DNA of 37,470 nucleotides from Mariprofundaceae bacterium (lineage in GTDB: Bacteria; Pseudomonadota; Zetaproteobacteria; Mariprofundales; Mariprofundaceae). A program made the translations under genes and the position numbers. The stretch covers positions 1 through 37,470 of the forward strand of contig JAUZQT010000069.1 in the NCBI GenBank assembly GCA_030950825.1, read 5' to 3'. How positions within the stretch are numbered: the stretch's first letter is position 1; every line of letters begins with the position of its first letter. Below are positions 1-7,598 of the stretch, piece by piece. The notes beneath the pieces were generated by a model. It ran no database searches and was not told the origin of the DNA. It saw nothing but the letters and a program-made list of their open reading frames with translations.

Positions 1-156
1 GTAACTCGCAATAAATAACCTACCAAAATCGCGCAGGGTTTTTGTTCCGCATCAAGGCGAAAAAAGCAAAGCATAGCTTGCTATGTAAGCTTTTTTGCAA
101 CGCCGATGCTGGGCAAAAAGACAAGCTAGTTTGGTGGGTTATTTATTGCGAGTTAC
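1..156. repeat. Long-palindrome (MITE-like) repeat element, copy 1
   Basis: Termini GTAACTCGCAATAAATAACC (1-20) and GGTTATTTATTGCGAGTTAC (137-156) are perfect reverse complements. The core 31-126 contains nested hairpins (GCATC/GATGC, GGCG/CGCC, AAAAAAGC/GCTTTTTT, CATAG-CTTG-CTATG). The core matches 33415-33512. Confidence 0.85.
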
Positions 157-256
157 CTTACTTCCGCCGACCCAAGGTTCACTTCCTGGCGGATGGCTAA
201 TCCTTACCGGAGCGGGATTTTCACCCACCAGAATAAACGACCTTGCCCGGCCGCAC
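157..256 (-). other. Structured non-coding sequence, possibly the 5' end of a group II intron (remnant)
   Basis: On the minus strand it begins GTGCGGCC and contains GGTGGGTGAAAATCCC, GGATTAGCCATCC and CCGCC-AGG-AAGTGAA-CCT-TGGGTC-GGCGG pairing. It resembles group II domain I 5' regions from memory. No intron-encoded protein is present in the window. Confidence 0.3.
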
Positions 257-301
257 TGTGAATTATTCAGGTTAGGTATGCCGAATAGTTGCGGCGCTGG
301 T

Positions 302-1252
302 TTATTCGTACAGGCTACTGATGGAACGTGCACTATAAATACGCTTGATCGCTTCACCCATAAGGTTTGCAACCGTTAGAATACGCACTTTACCTGTTGC
401 CAAAATATGCTCTGGTTGCTTGATTGTATCACTAATAACAAGCTCAGAAAGGCAAGAGTTTTCCAAGCGTTCTGCCGCAGGGCCTGATAAAACACCGTGG
501 GTGGCATAGCCCGTAACCTTGCTTGCACCATGATCCATCAGGGCTTCAGCTGCACTGCATAAGGTGCCGGCTGTATCCACCATATCATCAATAATAATAC
601 AATGACGACCTTCGACCTCACCAATAATATTCATCACTTTAGCAACATTGGGCGCAGGGCGACGCTTGTCTACAATCGCAATATCAGCATGTAGTTTTTT
701 TGCCAAAGCACGAGCGCGAACAACACCGCCAATATCAGGGGAAACAACCATAATATCATCAATATGATTGCGTGACTCAATATCTTTGGAAAACAGTGGT
801 CCTGCAAAAATATTATCTACAGGAATATTGAAAAAACCTTGAATTTGAGTGGCATGCAGATCCATAGTAAGTACACGCGTCACGCCTGCTGCTTGCAATA
901 AATCGGCAACAAGCTTGGCTGAAATAGGTGTTCGGCCAGCGCTTTTTCGATCTTGGCGCGCATAGCCGTAATAAGGAATGACAGCACATATTTCATGCGC
1001 CGAAGCTCGCTTGGCTGCATCAATGGCCACCAAAAGTTCCATTAAGTTATCATTGGCTGGAGCCGACGTGCTTTGAATAATAAATACATCCAAGCCACGA
1101 ATTGTTTCTTCAAATTGCAAAAATACTTCACCGTCTGAAAAGCGTCGAACGTAAATATCGCCTACGGGCATGTCAATATGTCGGCAAATATCAGCCGTCA
1201 GTTCAGGGTTTGAAGTTCCAGAAAATAGACGTAATTTCTGAGGTTTAGCCAT
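302..1252 (-). CDS. prs: Ribose-phosphate pyrophosphokinase
   Basis: [25 protein letters not shown]..., with [13 protein letters not shown] and the PRPP-binding stretch [14 protein letters not shown]. Confidence 0.97.
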   Translation of the reverse strand: MAKPQKLRLFSGTSNPELTADICRHIDMPVGDIYVRRFSDGEVFLQFEETIRGLDVFIIQSTSAPANDNLMELLVAIDAAKRASAHEICAVIPYYGYARQDRKSAGRTPISAKLVADLLQAAGVTRVLTMDLHATQIQGFFNIPVDNIFAGPLFSKDIESRNHIDDIMVVSPDIGGVVRARALAKKLHADIAIVDKRRPAPNVAKVMNIIGEVEGRHCIIIDDMVDTAGTLCSAAEALMDHGASKVTGYATHGVLSGPAAERLENSCLSELVISDTIKQPEHILATGKVRILTVANLMGEAIKRIYSARSISSLYE

Positions 1253-1312
1253 GAGAACAATGCTCCGTTGCTACGTGTTAATGAGTGCTCTATAAAAGCA
1301 TGTTCTTGTGAA

Positions 1313-1387
1313 TGGCTGGGGCGGCAGGATTCGAACCTGCGCATGACGGGATCAAAACCCGCTGCCTTACCGCTTGGCTACGCCCCA
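1313..1387 (-). tRNA. tRNA-Gln (anticodon UUG), CCA encoded
   Basis: Minus strand TGGGGCGTAGCCAAGCGGTAAGGCAGCGGGTTTTGATCCCGTCATGCGCAGGTTCGAATCCTGCCGCCCCAGCCA. Acceptor 7 bp pairs, T-arm GGTTCGAATCC, anticodon loop TTTTGAT. Confidence 0.97.
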
Positions 1388-2358
1388 ATATTCTTTATAA
1401 AAGCAGGATGCTTGTGAAGCAACAAGCCTGCATGTGTCCAACTTGCAAGCCCCGCTTGCTGCAAACTTCTTGCAAGCAATGTGGCTTGATTAAGGTCAGA
1501 ACACAAAGCAATGCAGCTTGAGCCGCTTCCACTCATCCAAACCATGTCAGACTTTTTCCGCATGGCATCTAAGAGCAAGTTTATTTCTGGAAGTAATGCA
1601 ATGGCACTTTCTTGCAATGCATTTTCTCCAATAAGAGCCTTACCCTGCGAAGCGGCGCGCAGAGTATCGGCGCCTTGGTTCTGGGTCAATGGTATTTGTG
1701 CGCCAAGTTTTTTTGTAGGTATTTCAGTAGCTGCCTTCATAATATCTACACTCTTTGAAGCGGCTGCATCCCATGCAATCAAATGTGAATCGAAATATTG
1801 GAAAACTTTTTGGGTTGATAAACCTTGAAATGGCTTAGCAAGGCAAATGTACTGGCTGGGCATTGCTTCAGGGTATGCAAGCAGCTGTTCACCCGTCCCT
1901 GTGGCTAAACTTGCTTGGCCAAATAAAAAACATGGGATATCAGCACCAAATGGGCTCGCAAAATCAATCAGTCCCTGCTTAGAAAGGTTGATGCCCCAAA
2001 TCTCATTGGCAGCCAAAAGAGCACTGGCGGCATCCGATGAGCCGCCCCCCAAGCCTGCTTCAGCAGGTAGGTTCTTTTCAATTAAAACATGCATGCCTTG
2101 CTGCACATGATATTGCTCTTTGAATGCTTTCAATATTTGGAATACAAGGTTTTTTTCATTTGATAATGATGCAATGGAGCATGTGACAGATATAATACCC
2201 TTGGAGGGTTTGATGTATAAAAAATCATAGGCATCAACAAAAGCAAAGCTGGTGTCTAAGGAATGCCTACCATCAGCAAGCAAGCCTGTAACCTTTAGAT
2301 GTAAGTTAATTTTGGCAGGGGCACAAAGCTTTCCAGAGACAGGAAGTACAAAGGTCAT
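1378..2358 (-). CDS. ispE: 4-diphosphocytidyl-2-C-methyl-D-erythritol kinase
   Basis: PAKINLHLKVTGLLADGRH and the GHMP motif PAEAGLGGGSSDAASAL; lies between lolB and tRNA-Gln/prs. Confidence 0.95.
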   Translation of the reverse strand: MTFVLPVSGKLCAPAKINLHLKVTGLLADGRHSLDTSFAFVDAYDFLYIKPSKGIISVTCSIASLSNEKNLVFQILKAFKEQYHVQQGMHVLIEKNLPAEAGLGGGSSDAASALLAANEIWGINLSKQGLIDFASPFGADIPCFLFGQASLATGTGEQLLAYPEAMPSQYICLAKPFQGLSTQKVFQYFDSHLIAWDAAASKSVDIMKAATEIPTKKLGAQIPLTQNQGADTLRAASQGKALIGENALQESAIALLPEINLLLDAMRKKSDMVWMSGSGSSCIALCSDLNQATLLARSLQQAGLASWTHAGLLLHKHPAFIKNIGA

Positions 2359-2882
2359 GGTAAAATACGCAAAATAGCTGTGCGACCATGGGTAATGTCA
2401 GTCATCGTTAATTTATGGCCGTTGTTTTGCCAGCGCAAACGAATGCTATTGCCATATATCAGGCCTTTCCATATACCCGTACCTTGGGGCTTGAGCTGCT
2501 TTGGAATCTGCTGCTGAAGAATAGCCGCAATAGTATGAGGCGGCAACACGATGCCGTACTTCATAAGCGCATCTGCTTTGATGTACTTCCAATTTGGCTT
2601 CATTGCTTGGTTATCAAGTATTTGAACATCATTGCCCTGCCATCGTAACTTGATAATTCGTCCTGTTGCAGCATGTGTAAGTCTGGCGCTGCCAGATTGT
2701 GAATCAGCCTGCCAGTCAAGCAGCACTTGCCAACGATGTGCAGATTCAATGATCGACAACTGAGCTTGAAAGCTGAACCAAGGCTTTTGACTGGCACTTT
2801 GATCACTTATACTAGAATATTGCGTTGCACTGCATGCATTGAATAGCAAGAGGCATACACTTAGAGTTACTGTTCGTTTCAT
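2355..2882 (-). CDS. lolB: Outer membrane lipoprotein LolB-like
   Basis: Start MKRTVTLSVCLLLFNACS with a lipobox; WQADSQSGSARLTHAATG...RLRWQNNGHKLTM; upstream of ispE. The ORF track start at 2903 would overlap the preceding gene. Confidence 0.85.
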   Translation of the reverse strand: MKRTVTLSVCLLLFNACSATQYSSISDQSASQKPWFSFQAQLSIIESAHRWQVLLDWQADSQSGSARLTHAATGRIIKLRWQGNDVQILDNQAMKPNWKYIKADALMKYGIVLPPHTIAAILQQQIPKQLKPQGTGIWKGLIYGNSIRLRWQNNGHKLTMTDITHGRTAILRILP

Positions 2883-2892
2883 GATAAACCAA

Positions 2893-4626
2893 CTACATAC
2901 CACGCTTTATTTTGAGGCGCAGCGCGCGCATCTGGTCGGGTTTTAGTGTTAATGCTCGTTTCCATTGCAGGATGGCTTTATCCTGCTCGCCTTGTTGCCA
3001 TAATATATCTCCGAGGTGCTCGTACATAGTAGGGTCATTTTTTACAATTTTAATGGCCTTCCATTGTATATTGGCAGCGCTATCGTAATCACCAAGTTTG
3101 TAATAAATCCAAGCAAGCGAATCAAGGTAGTAGCCATCATCGGGCTGTAGCTTTAGTGCACGTTGAATATACTCCTTGGCTTCATCAAGCTTAATACCTT
3201 GCTCTGCATAGGTATAAGCCAAAAAATTTAGTGCATCTGCATGTTTGGGGTTATTGTGAAGTAACGCTTCTAGTACCTTTTCAAGATCTTTGTAACGTTT
3301 GAAATGCTCAAATGCAATGGCGCGATTCATTTGTAGGCGCGCGGGCATTGTTTTAAGTATTGTGGCACCCTCAGTCTTACTTAACAGCTGTCGGTACTTT
3401 TGTTGCACCAAATACACGGTGGATAAAAGTATCCATGCTTGTGCATTATCGGGGTTGTTTTTTAGAACGCTGTTTATATATTTAAGGCTGGACGCATACT
3501 TTTTGTCAACTATGCCCATGCTCGCCAAACGAAGCTGGGCTTCTGGCCATATTTGATGCTCTGATTGGATTTTTTTGTATAAATCCCCAGCCTGCTTGTT
3601 TTCATGTAGAGCCTCTAGGCTACTGGCTAAATAAAATTGATAGCTTGCATTATCAGGGATTGTTTTCAACGCCTTCTTAAATTGCTTGCTGGAATTTTGA
3701 AAATCCCCCAGCTGATAATAAAGTAAACCCAATGCGGATGCTATGTCACTGCTTCCAGGTAAGGCATTGCTCATATTTTCGTAAACAAGAATCGCTTTTT
3801 CGGGGTGTTTCAGTTGAATAAGTAGGCGTGCCAAATTGTGCTGAACGCGTAGATTTTCAGGATTTTCCTGAATAAACGCACGTAAAATTTTCTCCGCTTG
3901 ATCTGAATGTCCCTGCTGTATTTCAAACTGACTAAGCAAAAGAATCGCAGTATCATTCTTAGGATTTAGCTGCAGCATCTTTTCAAGGCTTTTCCTAGCA
4001 TTCTCAAGCTTTCCTTCACGGCTAAAGACATCTGCCTGAAATTGCCGAAGGGTAGGGTTATCTTGTATGGCGATTGCTATATCAATCGCCATATGCGCAA
4101 GCGCCAATTGATTCGTGTGCGTAAATAATTCAATTTGCAAATACCGTGCCAACATAAACTTAGGATATTGATTAAGCAGGCGAAGAAGAGAGTCTTGTGC
4201 ATGATTGATTTGATTTGAAGCTGCTAGGCTGCGGGCGTACATAAGGTGTAAGTTCTTCTGCTCTTTTGGAGGGAAATTACTCACACTAGCTTGTTGAATA
4301 AGCGGTTGTAAATACGGCAAAGCTTCACTGGCGCGATTGTTATTCAATAATAGCTCGGCAAGCTCAAGCGCTGGTTTAGCCGTATCTTTTACATGACCCT
4401 CAGTATTTTGAGATATTAATATGCTCAACAATTGAATCGCCAACGCCTGTTGACCATCCCGTTTTGCCGCTTGAGCAGTCAGATAGAGGGAGCGCTCACT
4501 GCGATCTTGCATTGTTTCCGCCACTGGTTGTTTATTATTGGGTGGTTTGATGTCATGTTTTTTCAAGGGGACGCAAGCATTAAGAATCAACACAGTAGCA
4601 AGAATCATGCATTGAAACACCTTCAT
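2893..4626 (-). CDS. TPR-repeat lipoprotein
   Basis: MKVFQCMILATVLILNAC lipoprotein signal and many TPR-like repeats (e.g. ALNFLAYTYAEQGIKLDEAKEYIQRALKLQPDD). Confidence 0.9.
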   Translation of the reverse strand: MKVFQCMILATVLILNACVPLKKHDIKPPNNKQPVAETMQDRSERSLYLTAQAAKRDGQQALAIQLLSILISQNTEGHVKDTAKPALELAELLLNNNRASEALPYLQPLIQQASVSNFPPKEQKNLHLMYARSLAASNQINHAQDSLLRLLNQYPKFMLARYLQIELFTHTNQLALAHMAIDIAIAIQDNPTLRQFQADVFSREGKLENARKSLEKMLQLNPKNDTAILLLSQFEIQQGHSDQAEKILRAFIQENPENLRVQHNLARLLIQLKHPEKAILVYENMSNALPGSSDIASALGLLYYQLGDFQNSSKQFKKALKTIPDNASYQFYLASSLEALHENKQAGDLYKKIQSEHQIWPEAQLRLASMGIVDKKYASSLKYINSVLKNNPDNAQAWILLSTVYLVQQKYRQLLSKTEGATILKTMPARLQMNRAIAFEHFKRYKDLEKVLEALLHNNPKHADALNFLAYTYAEQGIKLDEAKEYIQRALKLQPDDGYYLDSLAWIYYKLGDYDSAANIQWKAIKIVKNDPTMYEHLGDILWQQGEQDKAILQWKRALTLKPDQMRALRLKIKRGM

Positions 4627-5129
4627 AGCGGTGCCTTACGGACATGAACAGGATGGAATTTTTTGGATACCTCATTGGGTGCCCAGCATAAAACATCGGC
4701 AACCTGAGCATTATACACACTAACTATAGGGTACAAAAAACCCTCCCACGCACTTTCCAAATCAGTTGGCGAAGGCTTGCTAGGGCAATCTGGGTGAGAG
4801 TGAAAGACTCCAATAATCTCCAACTGGCTACCACGAATGTCTCGATCAATAGCTTGATAGCCAGCTGGATCCAATTGAAAACGTTCTGCGGCGCGCTCTG
4901 TATTAATATTGTTCACCTGTCGAACCTCATGCACCTGCCAGCCTTGTGTATCAATACAGCCCAATAACAAACCACATACTTCATTTGGGTAACCTTCCGC
5001 AGCAATAGCCTGCATCTGATCAAAAGCGTTTTTGTTAAATATGGTGACTTGTGAAGTCAGTGAATCGCCCAATACTGCTAAATATTCTGGGCTGTTAAAG
5101 CGTTCAGGGTCATGTTTTTTTTCAGGCAA
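4623..5129 (-). CDS. JAB/MPN (JAMM) metalloprotease-like protein
   Basis: EVCGLLLG...IIGVFHSHPDCPSKPSPTDLESAW: the E...HxHP(x)nSxxD JAMM motif. 4-nt overlap with the TPR gene. Confidence 0.9.
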   Translation of the reverse strand: MPEKKHDPERFNSPEYLAVLGDSLTSQVTIFNKNAFDQMQAIAAEGYPNEVCGLLLGCIDTQGWQVHEVRQVNNINTERAAERFQLDPAGYQAIDRDIRGSQLEIIGVFHSHPDCPSKPSPTDLESAWEGFLYPIVSVYNAQVADVLCWAPNEVSKKFHPVHVRKAPL

Positions 5130-5241
5130 TGGTCTTACTCCAAGGGTGTAATGGGCAGAAACCCTACTGTCTAATGGGTAGAAGCCAATAGCGTGAGTCG
5201 TTAGTTTGCAGCGATATTATTAAATATAAAAGGAGTTTGAT

Positions 5242-5646
5242 ATGTCTAAAATATTAAATATCGTAATAATGGCATTGCTATTTTCGAGTACGGCATGGGC
5301 AAATGAAGACGGCAAGCAAGGGGTTTATTTTGTGATGCCATCGAATGCATCCACCCATCAAGGAGAGGTTCACCTTGTGATGGCTGTCAATGGTATGGCA
5401 GTACAAAAAGCGGGAGTTCTCAAGGAAGGTACGGGGCACTTTCATGTCATCGTTGATGGTGGTTTTGTCGCAAAGGGAAGTCCAGTCGCAAAAAATGCAA
5501 CGCATATACACTTTGGCAAAGGTCAGGTTGAAGCCAAGCTGGAGCTGCCAGATGGCGAGCATACATTAACATTGCAGTTTGCTGATGGACATCACATCTC
5601 TTACGGAGCGGCATGGAGTCAAACTGTTCGTGTCAATATAAAGTAA
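5242..5646 (+). CDS. DUF4399-type secreted protein
   Basis: Signal peptide (MSKILNIVIMALLFSSTAWA); VYFVMPSNASTHQGEVHLVMAVNGM...GHFHVIVDG...THIHFGKGQ...GEHTLTLQFADGHH. RBS aaggag. Confidence 0.85.
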   Translation: MSKILNIVIMALLFSSTAWANEDGKQGVYFVMPSNASTHQGEVHLVMAVNGMAVQKAGVLKEGTGHFHVIVDGGFVAKGSPVAKNATHIHFGKGQVEAKLELPDGEHTLTLQFADGHHISYGAAWSQTVRVNIK

Positions 5647-5858
5647 TTCAGATGAAATTTTTCAGTCCATGATATGAAGCATTTATTACAGGCTGAAAAA
5701 GCTTCATTGGTTCATTTATTTCATGTTAAACGGGCGGAAAAACAACTTGCTCACGTGTTTTATATCCACAAGCCTATTGCGTGTAATAAATCACATGTTT
5801 ATAGTTGCGCTGAATCGTTTGCCTGTTCGTTTTTTAACAAGCAGGCTTGAGTTATTGA

Positions 5859-5885
5859 AACAAGTCGTCAGTGTGGCGACTTGTT
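5859..5885. promoter_or_regulatory. Perfect 9-bp inverted repeat, candidate operator or hairpin
   Basis: AACAAGTCG-TCAGTGTGG-CGACTTGTT, about 50 bp upstream of the small ORF at 5936; no T-tract follows. Confidence 0.55.
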
Positions 5886-5935
5886 ATGTAATTAAATTAT
5901 GCTAAGGGTTATTTTTTAATGCTGGGAGGCTTATA

Positions 5936-6064
5936 ATGAGTGAATTTTTTGAAGCATCAATCAATTTTTCAAATGCGGATGTTTGGAAGATGTATGCTGT
6001 GATGACGGTTGTTTTTTTTGGTATTGCGCTTATTTTGTTTAAGGCTTCACTAAAAGACGATTAA
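5936..6064 (+). CDS. Small single-TM membrane protein (42 aa), absent from the supplied ORF track
   Basis: ATG...TAA translates to MSEFFEASINFSNADVWKMYAVMTVVFFGIALILFKASLKDD. RBS gggagg lies 7 nt upstream; 39 nt from the cytochrome c gene. Confidence 0.7.
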   Translation: MSEFFEASINFSNADVWKMYAVMTVVFFGIALILFKASLKDD

Positions 6065-6103
6065 TTTGGGTATTGTTATTAACTTAATAAGGGAGGAGTT
6101 GGA

Positions 6104-6862
6104 ATGAAGCGTTTAATGATGTTAAGTGCTGCGGCACTGTTGAGTGTGGCTTGGATGACGCCATCAGCAATGGCAGGCGGTGTTGCTGAAATTGGTGATG
6201 CTGGAAAGGGTCGCGTTATTTTCAATAAAGGACTTGGTGATGATGTCCCAGCCTGTGCTACTTGCCATGGCAAAGGCGGCATGGGTGCCGACGAAATGGG
6301 AACACCGCGTCTTGCATATCAAGTGCAAAAGTATGTCTGGAAACAGCTGGAAGATTTTGCAACAGACAAGCGTATAGACAACGTGATGTACCAAATGAAC
6401 GATATTGCCAAAGCATTGACTGCAGAACAACGCCGTGATGTAGCTGCTTATGTGCATACCTTAAAAACCCCATTCATGGGATCTGACCTAGATCAAATGC
6501 GTAAAGATGACGAAGAAATTGGTGTGGTTCATAAAGGACAAATCATTGTTGAATTTGGCATTCCAAGTCGTGGAATCCCAGCTTGCATGAGTTGTCATGC
6601 ATTTCACGGTCGTGCGGCAGGTAATATATATCCAGCTATTGGTGGTCAACGTTATGTGTACTTAAAACACGAGCTTGAAGCTTTTCGCTTAGGACACAGT
6701 ACGCCATCATCTGAAGATGAAATGGCGCGTGATAATGACCTTATGGGTCAGATGCGTAATGTTGCAACTAAATTAAAGGATGAAGATATTGCCAATGTGG
6801 CGGCATTTTTGACAGTGGCTCGTCCTGCAACTGCGGGCAATCCATCGGCACCACGCCGTTAG
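6104..6862 (+). CDS. Di-heme cytochrome c (c4-like)
   Basis: Signal peptide; two CXXCH motifs (CATCHGKGGMG, CMSCHAFHGRA); RBS gggaggag. Confidence 0.93.
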   Translation: MKRLMMLSAAALLSVAWMTPSAMAGGVAEIGDAGKGRVIFNKGLGDDVPACATCHGKGGMGADEMGTPRLAYQVQKYVWKQLEDFATDKRIDNVMYQMNDIAKALTAEQRRDVAAYVHTLKTPFMGSDLDQMRKDDEEIGVVHKGQIIVEFGIPSRGIPACMSCHAFHGRAAGNIYPAIGGQRYVYLKHELEAFRLGHSTPSSEDEMARDNDLMGQMRNVATKLKDEDIANVAAFLTVARPATAGNPSAPRR

Positions 6863-6894
6863 ATTAAAAAAGATTCATTACTTGTATACTGAGA

Positions 6895-6926
6895 AAGGGG
6901 GGATGCGAAAGCATCTCCCTTTTTTG
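6895..6926 (+). terminator. Intrinsic terminator after the cytochrome c gene
   Basis: GGGGGATGC-GAAA-GCATCTCCC followed by TTTTTT. Confidence 0.9.
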
Positions 6927-7220
6927 TTTCTACCTAGCCTGAATAATTCATAAATCGTTGTGATGATTGCGAAGAACCTTTATTTGCAACGTGTTTTTTC
7001 AATAGTCCAAGTGAATCAAGAGCTTGCGCTATGTATGTGCAAACACTTGCAGGATCTAGGTTCTATATAAACTATTCATATCACCACTGATTGATTCGAA
7101 ATCAAGATAGAAGGTTGATCAGTTATTTATTTACGAGGCCTTAGAGTATCCTTACAGGTGCTTTTGTTTTGCAGCTCGTCTATGATTCGCGGAAATTCCG
7201 AATAAGAAGAGGTATATTCC

Positions 7221-7565
7221 ATGGCTTTTGTTGTCACCCAGCTTTGTAAAGATTGTGTCGATACTGCATGCGTTGCGGTATGTCCCGTTGATTGTTTTTA
7301 TCAACCCAAAGAAGTTACAGAAGAAACGCCAAATATGCTGCTAATCTCACCTGATGAGTGCATTGATTGCGCTGTTTGTGAGCCTGAATGCCCTTGGGAA
7401 GCTATTTATCCAGAAGAAGATGTGCCTGAAGTCTTTGAATCCGATATTGCGTTAAATGAGTTATGCGACACCGAACGTGACAGCTTTGATTTAGCCGAAG
7501 TAGAAGAAGATACCCCACCATCAGCCGAAGCTGTCGCGGCAAACAAGGCAAAATACGGTCTGTAG
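7221..7565 (+). CDS. fdxA: FdxA-like 7Fe/8Fe ferredoxin
   Basis: [27 protein letters not shown]...[16 protein letters not shown]. Confidence 0.93.
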   Translation: MAFVVTQLCKDCVDTACVAVCPVDCFYQPKEVTEETPNMLLISPDECIDCAVCEPECPWEAIYPEEDVPEVFESDIALNELCDTERDSFDLAEVEEDTPPSAEAVAANKAKYGL

Positions 7566-7573
7566 AATTTTCA

Positions 7574-7591
7574 TAGCCAAGGTCTTGGCTA
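7574..7591. promoter_or_regulatory. Perfect 8-bp inverted repeat just before the rlmN start
   Basis: TAGCCAAG-GT-CTTGGCTA, followed by ATTTTCAC and then ATG; possibly the fdxA terminator. Confidence 0.6.
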
Positions 7592-7598
7592 TTTTCAC

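Noticed and set aside
1-156. Integron attC site interpretation of the palindromic repeat
   Set aside because: attC sites conserve the ends (RYYYAAC/GTTRRRY) and vary centrally; here the centre is conserved, and no integrase or cassette array is present.
95-379. 94-aa ORF spanning palindrome copy 1 and the prs 3' flank
   Set aside because: Runs through inverted-repeat and non-coding sequence and overlaps prs antisense; no protein-like features.
1312-1521. ORF MAGAAGFEPAHDGIKTRCLTAWLRPN...
   Set aside because: It is the antisense translation of tRNA-Gln and the ispE 3' end, a typical spurious ORF.
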